DNA of 64,000 nt from an uncultured Paracoccaceae bacterium (GTDB lineage: Bacteria; Pseudomonadota; Alphaproteobacteria; Rhodobacterales; Rhodobacteraceae): NCBI GenBank assembly GCA_947495795.1, contig CANMAI010000012.1:1-64000 (forward strand), given 5' to 3'. The translations under genes were made by a program, and so were the position numbers. Below, piece after piece: positions 26,680 through 33,400 of this stretch. Each line of letters begins with the position of its first letter. Within the stretch, counting starts at the first letter, position 1. A model generated the notes under the pieces. That model had not been told where the DNA came from, did not search any database, and saw only the letters and a program-made list of their open reading frames with translations.

Positions 26680-27516
26680 TCAACCCGCCTCCAGCCGGGC
26701 CGCTTCCCAGGCCAGCATCGCCCGCTTCACCGGCAGGCCCCAGTGATACCCACCAAGCCCGCCCGATTTCCGCAATGCCCGGTGGCATGGTATCAGCCAG
26801 CTGACCGGGTTCCGCCCGACCGCTGTTCCCACGGCACGCACGGCCTTGGGGTTGCCGATGGCTCCCGCAATCTCGGAATAGGTCGTCACATGGCCCGTGG
26901 GAATGCGCAAAAGTGCTTCCCACACCTTGATCTGGAAGGGCGCACCGATCAGATGCAACCGCGCCTCGCCCGCACCTTCGAAAAGCGCTTTCGCATAAGG
27001 CACCACGCGCACCCCGTCCTGTACGAATTCCGCTTTGGGCCAGCGGCTCTTCATGTCGGCAAGCGTCGCGTCGCGCCCCGTCTCGGCAGAAAAGCCGAGC
27101 CCTGCTATCCCCCGGTCCGTCACCATCAGAAGCGCCTCACCAAAAGGCGTCTCCACCCAGTCCCAGGCAATCTCCAGCTCAGCACCTCCCAGCGCATACT
27201 CCCCCGGCGTCATCGCCTCCCAGCGGAGGAACAGATCATGCAGCCGCCCGGTGCCGGATAGCCCCGTCTCCGCCGCCGTATCCAGCAGAGTGAACCGGTT
27301 CGCCAGCAGGGATTTCGCGTGATCCAGTGTCAGATACTGCTGGTAGCGCTTGGGGCTGACGCCCACCCACTGGCTGAACACGCGCTGAAAATGCGCAGGG
27401 CTCAGCCCGGTTGCCGCCGCCACATCCTCCAGCGTCGGCTGCTCGCCGACACTCTCGCCGATATAGTCAATCGCCCGGGCCATGACACCGTAGTGATAGC
27501 TTGCCGTCTCGATCAT
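26680..27516 (-). CDS. AraC-type HTH/methylated-DNA-cysteine S-methyltransferase fusion (Ada-like)
   Basis: A 278-residue fusion. The N-terminal AraC-type helix-turn-helix (about 12-105) has LEDVAAATGLSPAHFQRVF. The C-terminal alkyltransferase (about 115-278) has the acceptor motif PCHR (243-246, Cys244). It lacks the zinc-binding phosphotriester repair domain of E. coli Ada. So it repairs O6-methylguanine directly, and may also bind DNA as a regulator. The ATG at 27516 has GAGAGG upstream and matches the domain start; a reading frame extending further upstream is not supported. Together with the AlkD-like gene and nth it fits an alkylation and base-damage theme. Confidence 0.92.
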   Translation of the reverse strand: MIETASYHYGVMARAIDYIGESVGEQPTLEDVAAATGLSPAHFQRVFSQWVGVSPKRYQQYLTLDHAKSLLANRFTLLDTAAETGLSGTGRLHDLFLRWEAMTPGEYALGGAELEIAWDWVETPFGEALLMVTDRGIAGLGFSAETGRDATLADMKSRWPKAEFVQDGVRVVPYAKALFEGAGEARLHLIGAPFQIKVWEALLRIPTGHVTTYSEIAGAIGNPKAVRAVGTAVGRNPVSWLIPCHRALRKSGGLGGYHWGLPVKRAMLAWEAARLEAG

Positions 27517-27888
27517 AGCCTCTCTCCTCGTGTTGGCTATGATACTGGGGATAACCGCCCCACATCGCCACCCGAAACCTGCGGAAATCGAACGGGCACA
27601 CCCGGTTTTGCCGGGTAAGGCCATGATAATGTGGTTCCCAAGCCGAACATGAGCCGCGCAGCGCCAGTCCGCGGGATGGCGCATGCGACACCGAAGTGAC
27701 GTCGTTTATGCCAGCCAAATCTCTCCAATCATGATCGCCACGCTATCCTCAGCAAAGCGCCAGCCCGATGGGGCGGACTGGCGCTGCGCGGCGGCTTCGC
27801 CTTGATTCCGCGCGGGCAACACAGCATACGCTGGCTCTACATCCAACCCCGCTCTTGATGCCCTCCACAACCCATGCCAAGAAACCCC
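27517..27888. other. Divergent gap between ada-like gene and nth
   Basis: These 372 bases hold no supported gene. There is a small hairpin ACCCGG-TTTTG-CCGGGT (27600-27616) and a widely spaced perfect inverted repeat (27653-27672 with 27773-27792). A long minus-strand frame crossing this gap and nth is a shadow. Confidence 0.5.
27653..27792. repeat. Perfect 20-bp inverted repeat with 100-base spacer
   Basis: Arms at 27653-27672 and 27773-27792 are exact reverse complements and very GC-rich. Just inside each arm, TGGCGC and GCGCCA extend the pairing after a small bulge. The spacer between arms reads ordinary and contains no gene. It could be a folded RNA, a terminator or a relic of an insertion. 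Confidence 0.7.
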
Positions 27889-28533
27889 ATGGCCAAGCAA
27901 CTTCCCTATTCCACCATCAAGGAAATATTTACCCGCTTCCACGAGGCTGAACCCGAACCGAAGGGCGAGCTGGAACATACCAATGCCTATACACTGGTCG
28001 TGGCCGTCGCCCTTTCTGCGCAAGCCACGGATAAGGGCGTGAACAAGGCCACGCGCGGCCTCTTCGCGATTGCAGATACGCCGGAAAAGATGCTGGCCCT
28101 CGGGCTTGAAGGTGTCACCGAACACATCAAGACAATCGGTCTCTACCGCAACAAGGCCAAGAACGTGATCAAGCTCAGCCAGAAGATCATGGATGAGTTC
28201 GGGGGTGAGGTCCCCTCCTCCCGTGCAGCCCTTGAGAGCCTTCCCGGTGTGGGCCGCAAGACCGCCAATGTGGTTCTGAACATGTGGTTCAAGCAGCCCA
28301 CACAGGCCGTGGACACCCACATCTACCGCTTCGGCAACCGCTCCGGCGTCGCCCCCGGCAAGGATGTGGTGGCGGTCGAACGCGTCATCGAAGACCAGAT
28401 CCCCGCCGAATTCCAACAGCACGCCCACCATTGGATGATCCTGCACGGGCGCTATATCTGCCTTGCCCGCAAACCCCGCTGCGCCGATTGCCTGATAAAC
28501 GATCTCTGCGCCTATGAGGAGAAAACAACATGA
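27889..28533 (+). CDS. nth: Endonuclease III
   Basis: A 214-residue base-excision DNA glycosylase/AP lyase for oxidised pyrimidines. It has the helix-hairpin-helix LPGVGRKTANVV with the nucleophile Lys124, the catalytic Asp142 in AVDTHIYR, and a 4Fe-4S cluster loop Cys191-x6-Cys198-x2-Cys201-x5-Cys207. I chose the ATG at 27889 (MAKQLPYS), matching the usual start in the group; another ATG lies 15 bases upstream, and neither has a clear ribosome binding site. The stop overlaps the adenosine kinase start by four bases, so the two are translationally coupled. Confidence 0.95.
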   Translation: MAKQLPYSTIKEIFTRFHEAEPEPKGELEHTNAYTLVVAVALSAQATDKGVNKATRGLFAIADTPEKMLALGLEGVTEHIKTIGLYRNKAKNVIKLSQKIMDEFGGEVPSSRAALESLPGVGRKTANVVLNMWFKQPTQAVDTHIYRFGNRSGVAPGKDVVAVERVIEDQIPAEFQQHAHHWMILHGRYICLARKPRCADCLINDLCAYEEKTT

Positions 28534-29519
28534 CCACCGGCTTTGACGTGATCGGCATCGGCAACGCCGTTGTCGACGTCCTCTCATCCTCGGATGACAA
28601 CTTCCTCGATATCATGGGGATCGAGAAGGGCATCATGCAACTCGTGGAACAAACCCGCGCCGAGACACTGTTCGCCGCGATGACGGAACGCCGCCACGCA
28701 GCAGGCGGCTCTGTGGCTAACACCATCGCGGGCCTCGGCACGCTCGGCCTGCGCACAGGCTTCATCGGGCGCGTGCGCGATGATGCGCTTGGCAAGTTCT
28801 ATGCCGAAGAGATGGAGAAGGAAGGCACCGCTTTTCTCAATCCGCCCGTGCCGGAAGGCGAGTTGCCCACCTCGCGCACGATGATCTTCATAACGCCCGA
28901 TGGCGAGCGTTCAATGAACACCTATCTCGGCATCTCCGCAGAGCTTGGTGGCGGCGATGTGGATGACGGTGCCGTGGGCAGCTCGAAGATCCTTTTCCTC
29001 GAAGGCTATCTCTACGACAAGGACAAGGGCAAGGAAGCGTTCGAACGCGCCGCCGCAGCCTGCCGCGCCGCTGGCGGCAAGGCCGGTATCGCCCTCTCCG
29101 ATCCCTTTTGCGTGGATCGTCACCGGCGCGATTTCCGCCGCCTCGTCACACAGCTCGATTACGTCATCGGCAACCAGCACGAATGGGAATCGCTCTACGA
29201 GACGGACGATCTGGAAACGGCGCTCGCGCAAGCCGCAGAGGATTGCGGCCTCGTCGTTTGCACGCGCTCGGGCGAGGATGTTGTGCTGATCAAGGGGTCA
29301 GAGCGCGTGGAAGTGCCCGTCACCACAGTTACACCAGTGGATGCCACAGGCGCAGGGGATCAGTTCGCCGCAGGCTTTCTCTATGGCATCGCCACCGGCC
29401 AAAGCCTGGAGATCGCGGGCAAAATGGGCTGCATCGCCGCGGCAGAGGTGATCGGCCATATCGGCCCCCGCCCGCAGGCCAACATCAAACACCTGTTCCG
29501 CCAGGCTGGCCTCATCTGA
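28530..29519 (+). CDS. Adenosine kinase / PfkB family carbohydrate kinase
   Basis: A 329-residue ribokinase-fold kinase. The N-terminal GIGNAVVDV and the glycine pair in AAGGSVANTIAGLG bind the nucleoside, and the C-terminal DATGAGDQFAAGFLYG holds the anion hole and catalytic Asp. In Rhodobacterales this gene is normally annotated as adenosine kinase; other PfkB substrates are possible. It would salvage adenosine to AMP using ATP. It is coupled to nth through an ATGA overlap and is followed 12 bases later by a HIT gene, so nucleotide handling links the group. Confidence 0.9.
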   Translation: MTTGFDVIGIGNAVVDVLSSSDDNFLDIMGIEKGIMQLVEQTRAETLFAAMTERRHAAGGSVANTIAGLGTLGLRTGFIGRVRDDALGKFYAEEMEKEGTAFLNPPVPEGELPTSRTMIFITPDGERSMNTYLGISAELGGGDVDDGAVGSSKILFLEGYLYDKDKGKEAFERAAAACRAAGGKAGIALSDPFCVDRHRRDFRRLVTQLDYVIGNQHEWESLYETDDLETALAQAAEDCGLVVCTRSGEDVVLIKGSERVEVPVTTVTPVDATGAGDQFAAGFLYGIATGQSLEIAGKMGCIAAAEVIGHIGPRPQANIKHLFRQAGLI

Positions 29520-29531
29520 AGGAGCATCATC

Positions 29532-29900
29532 ATGCACATCTATGACGATCAGAACATCTTCGCCAAGATCCTGCGCGGCGAAATCCCCAACAAAACGGTG
29601 CTGGAAACCGAGCATACACTCGCCTTCGAGGATATCGCCCCGCAAGCCCCCACCCATGTGCTGGTGATCCCCAAGGGCGCTTACGTCACCTATGATCACT
29701 TCGCGGCACACGCGAGCGATGCCGAGATTGCCGATTTCACCCGCGCGGTCGGAAAGATCGCAGAGGATGCGGGCCTCGCTGAAGGCGGCGGCTACCGCCT
29801 GATCAGCAACGCAGGCGAAGATGCCGTTCAGGAAGTCCCGCATTTCCACGTCCACATCGTCGGGGGCCGCCCACTCGGCCGTATCCTGCAAAAAATATGA
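29532..29900 (+). CDS. HIT family nucleotide-binding protein (HINT-like)
   Basis: A 122-residue histidine triad protein. The triad HFHVH (His104, His106, His108) is followed by IVGGRPLG, as in HINT-type phosphoramidases that hydrolyse AMP-lysine or adenosine phosphoramidates. ILRGEIPNKTVLE near the N-terminus is also typical. AAGGAG lies seven bases before the ATG. It is cotranscribed with adenosine kinase. A long hairpin element follows ten bases after the stop. Confidence 0.94.
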   Translation: MHIYDDQNIFAKILRGEIPNKTVLETEHTLAFEDIAPQAPTHVLVIPKGAYVTYDHFAAHASDAEIADFTRAVGKIAEDAGLAEGGGYRLISNAGEDAVQEVPHFHVHIVGGRPLGRILQKI

Positions 29901-29910
29901 TCTCACCCCG

Positions 29911-29981
29911 CCCCTTTCGCACCGCTCGGGCGGTGGTGGGGCGGGTGGGTGGGAACCACCGGCGGAGCGGTGCGAAAGGGG
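29911..29981. repeat. Long hairpin with G-quadruplex motif in the loop (copy B)
   Basis: Perfect 16-base arms (29911-29926 and 29966-29981), then an internal loop, then a six-base inner stem GGTGGT (29932-29937)/ACCACC (29955-29960). The apical loop is GGGGCGGGTGGGTGGG (29938-29953): four G-runs with one-base spacers, a strong G4 motif on the coding strand. It sits between the HIT stop and the peptidase ATG at 29987; the right arm supplies the purine-rich AAAGGGG that may serve as the peptidase ribosome binding site. Confidence 0.78.
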
Positions 29982-29986
29982 TGGAT

Positions 29987-30697
29987 ATGCACGACATCAT
30001 GAAACTGGCACTCATCCTCGCATGCCTTGCCACCTCTGCACTCACCCAGCCCCTCCAGCGCCTTCTCGGGGAAGACGCACTTCACCCTTGGGCCGCTATA
30101 GGCCGCCTCAATGTCCAGGGCGCAGGCTTTTGTACAGCCACCCTCATCGCGCCCGATCTCGTTCTCACGGCAGCACATTGCGTTTTCCATCCCGTCTCGG
30201 GTCGCCCCGTCAGCCCCGATCGCATCCACTTCCTCGCGGGTTGGCGCAAAGGTGATTACATAGCCCATGGCCGCGCCAGGGCCGTTGCCATACCGGAACA
30301 CTACACCTATTCGCCCCGCCCGACGGACGAGACAATCGCAACCGATCTCGCCCTCATTGCCCTTACAGAACCACTCGATATCGCCCCCTCGCAGCCCATC
30401 GCTACGGGCCCAGAAACACCGCCCGGCACCGCCGTTTCGGTCATCTCCTACGGCAAGGGCCGCGCCGAAGTGCCGAGCCTTCAGGAACGCTGCACAGCAC
30501 TCTTTCACGTCTCGGCCATTCTCAAGGTCACCTGTCACGCCAATCCCGGCACATCAGGCGCACCCGTTCTTCTCACCGGCGCGCAAGGCCCTCGGGTCAC
30601 CGCCGTGATCTCCGCTATCACCCAGGGCCTGCCCGGCGCACAGGCCGCCCCCCTTCAGCCGCATCTGAACGCGCTGATACAAGACCTCGCCCGATAA
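29987..30697 (+). CDS. Exported trypsin-like serine peptidase
   Basis: A 236-residue S1-type peptidase with a signal peptide (about 1-20). The triad is His64 (TAAHC), Asp120 (ATDLALIAL) and Ser190 (NPGTSGAPV). Cys49 and Cys65 bracket the histidine as in trypsins, and Cys169/Cys183 precede the serine. The GTSGAP form rather than GDSGGP resembles glutamyl endopeptidase/V8-like enzymes. It is likely periplasmic or secreted. The ATG at 29987 follows AAAGGGG, which is part of the hairpin repeat just upstream, so its translation may depend on that structure. A second ATG is four codons later. Confidence 0.88.
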   Translation: MHDIMKLALILACLATSALTQPLQRLLGEDALHPWAAIGRLNVQGAGFCTATLIAPDLVLTAAHCVFHPVSGRPVSPDRIHFLAGWRKGDYIAHGRARAVAIPEHYTYSPRPTDETIATDLALIALTEPLDIAPSQPIATGPETPPGTAVSVISYGKGRAEVPSLQERCTALFHVSAILKVTCHANPGTSGAPVLLTGAQGPRVTAVISAITQGLPGAQAAPLQPHLNALIQDLAR

Positions 30698-30775
30698 AAC
30701 GCTCTGTGATTGCCATTTGCACAGCCCACCGCCAGCCCCTATTCTCGCGCCAACTCAAACGCCGGAGCCTGCCCC

Positions 30776-30973
30776 ATGACCGAGAACCTGCCCAGCCAGC
30801 CCAGCCACGATGCCCCCGAACAGGAGGAGGTGGAGACCACCCGCATCGCCTGCGATGGCGGCACCCTTGGCCATCCCCGTGTCTGGCTCCAGATCGATCC
30901 GGCCATTGGCTGGGTGGAATGCGGATATTGCGACAAACGCTATATCCTGAAGGCTGGCGCCAGCGGCCACTGA
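30776..30973 (+). CDS. Zinc-finger (zf-CHCC) domain protein
   Basis: A 65-residue protein of the CHCC zinc-finger family related to the NDUFS6 accessory subunit of respiratory complex I. Ligands are Cys26 (IACDGG), His33 (LGHPRV), Cys49 and Cys52 (ECGYCDKRY). In alphaproteobacteria it is regarded as a complex I-associated subunit. The first 20 residues are acidic and disordered. GGAG lies about nine bases before the ATG at 30776. It precedes a mechanosensitive channel gene by 68 bases. Confidence 0.9.
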   Translation: MTENLPSQPSHDAPEQEEVETTRIACDGGTLGHPRVWLQIDPAIGWVECGYCDKRYILKAGASGH

Positions 30974-31041
30974 TGCACCGCACCCCAGGCACACGCGCAG
31001 GGCCGCTTCCGGTTCACGGCACTCCAAAAGCGCGCTGACGG

Positions 31042-31923
31042 ATGGAACCCTTCCTCTCCCCCGAAACCTTCGGTGTCACCGCTGATCTCACGGCCATGCC
31101 GGTCAACCGCAAGCTTCTGCTCACCGGCATCCTGATCGGCGCGATCTTCATCGGTCGGTTCCTCCTCATCCTACTGGTCCGCCGCCAGCGCCAGATCATC
31201 TCGGACAGGCAGCGCCGCGCGATCCTCATGATCCGCAATCTCGCGTCGTTTGCGGCCTTCGCGGCGATCATCCTCCTCTGGGCCAACGAACTCGAAGCCT
31301 TTGTCTTCTCCATCGCCGCCTTCGCCGTTGCTATCGTCATCGCCTCCAAGGAACTCCTGATGTGTTTCTCCGGCGGCATCATGCGCTCCGCCTCGGGCTC
31401 CTTCACAGTGGGCGACTGGATCGAGATCGGCGGCCATTCCGGCGAGGTGGTGGATATCACCGCGACCACAACCCAGCTTCAGGAGTTCGACAGGGTGGAG
31501 TTCGAGCATACAGGCCGCATTATCAGCCTGCCCAACTCGCTCTTTCTCTCCACAGCCGTCATCAACCATACCTTCCGCAAGCGCTACATCTTCCACGAGT
31601 TCGTCATAACAACAGAACCCCACCCCGGGATCGACGAGCTGCGCCTCCTGCTCGAAGCCGCTCTGAAAGAAGCCAGCCAACCCTTCGAGGAAGTCTCCCA
31701 GCGCTACCGCGGCATGCTGGAACACCGGAGCGGCATCACGCTTCCCGTGGAAGGCCCCGAAGTGCGCGTCCGCACGACCGATTTGGCCAAGATCCGGTAC
31801 GAGGTCCGTATCTTCTGCCCCCGCGATAAGGCCGGCAAGATGGAACAGGCGGCTATCCGGGCCTTCCTAGCCTGGACAGACGCGCAGGACTGGAAGTTCG
31901 CGGGAACACAGTCCAGCACTTGA
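31042..31923 (+). CDS. Small-conductance mechanosensitive channel (MscS family)
   Basis: A 293-residue MscS-like protein with three hydrophobic segments near the N-terminus (about 22-44, 62-82 and 86-110). The pore-lining helix region is followed by the beta domain with FTVGDWIEIGGHSGEVVDI and IISLPNSLFL, the most conserved stretch. The C-terminal alpha/beta domain is present but short. It would release solutes on hypo-osmotic shock. A different view is a regulatory MscS relative, as the pore helix is not the canonical Ala/Gly pattern. A strong palindrome follows its stop. Confidence 0.85.
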   Translation: MEPFLSPETFGVTADLTAMPVNRKLLLTGILIGAIFIGRFLLILLVRRQRQIISDRQRRAILMIRNLASFAAFAAIILLWANELEAFVFSIAAFAVAIVIASKELLMCFSGGIMRSASGSFTVGDWIEIGGHSGEVVDITATTTQLQEFDRVEFEHTGRIISLPNSLFLSTAVINHTFRKRYIFHEFVITTEPHPGIDELRLLLEAALKEASQPFEEVSQRYRGMLEHRSGITLPVEGPEVRVRTTDLAKIRYEVRIFCPRDKAGKMEQAAIRAFLAWTDAQDWKFAGTQSST

Positions 31924-31930
31924 CCCACAT

Positions 31931-31991
31931 GGTTTATCAAGGTTAGGTAGGTTTATCCAAATTCCATAAACCTATCTAAACCCGATAAACC
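31931..31991. promoter_or_regulatory. 61-base nested palindrome touching the ATPase start codon
   Basis: The outer arms are GGTTTATC (31931-31938) and GATAAACC (31984-31991); the inner arms are TAGGTTTAT (31948-31956) and ATAAACCTA (31966-31974). The intervening bases also pair partly. GGTTTAT therefore occurs twice in each direction. The right arm ends exactly at the ATG (31992), so there is no Shine-Dalgarno. It could be an operator, a terminator for mscS or a translation-blocking hairpin. Confidence 0.7.
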
Positions 31992-33200
31992 ATGGATCCC
32001 CGCAAAAATCCCTTCAGCCCCGGCGCGGGTATTCCGCCCACCGCCTTTGCGGGTCGCCGCGCCGTTCTGGAGGTTTGCGATATCGCGTTCGACCGTCTCA
32101 AGAACCATCTTTTTGCCAACGATATCATCCTTCTCGGCCTGCGTGGCGTCGGCAAAACCGTGCTTCTCTCCAAGCTCCACGCCTCTGCCAAGGCCAAGGG
32201 CATCGAGACAATCAAGTTCGAAGTACCGGATAATTCAGGCAAAAATCTCGCCAAACTGCTCGTCCCCGCCGCCAATACGGTGCTCCGCAGGCTCGACCGG
32301 ATCAAGGCGGCAGAGGAAACACTCCACCGCGCAGGCGCTCTCCTCCGCAGCTTTGCTGCGATCTTCAAGGTCAAATACGAAGGCTTCACATTCGGGGCCA
32401 ACACCCCTGAAATCGCCGCAGATAGCGGTGATCTGGAAAGCGATCTGCCAGACCTGATCCTCGCCCTCGCCGAAGCCGCCCGCGCCCGCAAAACCGCTGT
32501 GGCACTCTTTATCGACGAGGTTCAGTACCTCTCCAAGCCCGAGCTTGCCGCCCTGACCCATGCCTGCCACGAGGTGGCGCAGGCCAACGCGCCCTTCCTC
32601 TTCATCGGCGCAGGTCTTCCCCAGCTCGCCGCCGTAACGGGAGAGGCGAAATCCTACGCGGAACGCCTTTTCACCTTTCCCGACATCACCGCCCTAGACC
32701 GCGCCGCCACGTCCCGCGCGCTGCGGGGTGCAGCGGAAACACAGGGCGTCGATTTCACGGAAGAGGCCATCGACCGCATCTATGCCCAAACCGGCGGCTA
32801 CCCCTATTTCATCCAGACATGGGGCAAATTTGCATGGGACGAGGCAAAGAAAGGCCCGATTGATGCCGATACCGTCGAACGCGCGGAACTCGACGCCATC
32901 GCCCATCTCGATCAGAGCTTTTTCCGCGTCCGCTTCGACCGCTGCTCCGATTTCGCAAAAACCTATCTCCGCGCGCTGGCGGAACTCGGCCCCGGCACGC
33001 ATGCCACCGGCAAGGTGGCCGAAGCGCTGGGCACCGACAGCCGCCAGGTCGCCGCTGTCCGAAAGTCCCTCATAGATGCTGGCATGATCTTCTCCCCCTC
33101 CCACGGCCAGACCGCCTTCACCGTCCCCCTCTTCGACGATTTCATGATCCGCGCGATGCCGAAGCTGGAACCTTACAAAGCACGCCGAAAATCGAACTAA
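31992..33200 (+). CDS. AAA-type ATPase with winged-helix-like C-terminus (Orc1/Cdc6-like fold)
   Basis: A 402-residue ATP-binding protein. Walker A is GLRGVGKT (49-56) and Walker B is ALFIDEVQ (171-178, with Asp175 and Glu176). The sensor region FLFIGAGLPQL follows. The lid segment has GGYPYFIQTWG, and the C-terminal 100 residues look like a winged helix (KVAEALGTDSRQVAAVRKSL). This matches the AAA ATPases of the archaeal ATPase/Orc1-like group found singly in bacteria. A precise function is not known to me; DNA binding is likely. No ribosome binding site is visible; a palindrome abuts the start. It stands alone between mscS and polA. Confidence 0.75.
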   Translation: MDPRKNPFSPGAGIPPTAFAGRRAVLEVCDIAFDRLKNHLFANDIILLGLRGVGKTVLLSKLHASAKAKGIETIKFEVPDNSGKNLAKLLVPAANTVLRRLDRIKAAEETLHRAGALLRSFAAIFKVKYEGFTFGANTPEIAADSGDLESDLPDLILALAEAARARKTAVALFIDEVQYLSKPELAALTHACHEVAQANAPFLFIGAGLPQLAAVTGEAKSYAERLFTFPDITALDRAATSRALRGAAETQGVDFTEEAIDRIYAQTGGYPYFIQTWGKFAWDEAKKGPIDADTVERAELDAIAHLDQSFFRVRFDRCSDFAKTYLRALAELGPGTHATGKVAEALGTDSRQVAAVRKSLIDAGMIFSPSHGQTAFTVPLFDDFMIRAMPKLEPYKARRKSN

Positions 33201-33259
33201 GGCTCTCGCCAGCTACTCACGCCGGATCCTTGCTCCAATCTCGGTGCAGGGCGGCGGGG

Positions 33260-33288
33260 CCCCAAATTCACCTTGGGTGAATTTGGGG
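33260..33288. repeat. Perfect 13-bp hairpin upstream of polA
   Basis: CCCCAAATTCACC (33260-33272) and GGTGAATTTGGGG (33276-33288) pair perfectly around a TTG loop. No T-run follows on either side, so a classic terminator is doubtful, though it lies 60 bases after the ATPase stop. It may be a dispersed repeat. Confidence 0.65.
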
Positions 33289-33400
33289 AGAAAAGACCAA
33301 GCGCGCCAGCGCTTCATTTAGATCATATCTTCTCTACGGATCAGCAATGGTCAAATCAGCAGAGAGGCGCGATAAAGGCACCATACCGGAGGGGGATTAC

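Noticed and set aside
27706-28587. 293-residue minus-strand frame over nth and the start of the kinase gene
   Set aside because: nth carries catalytic and iron-sulfur residues on the plus strand; the antisense frame has none.
30706-31038. 110-residue frame overlapping the zinc-finger gene
   Set aside because: The CHCC ligands are in the other frame; this one is arginine/proline-rich without features.
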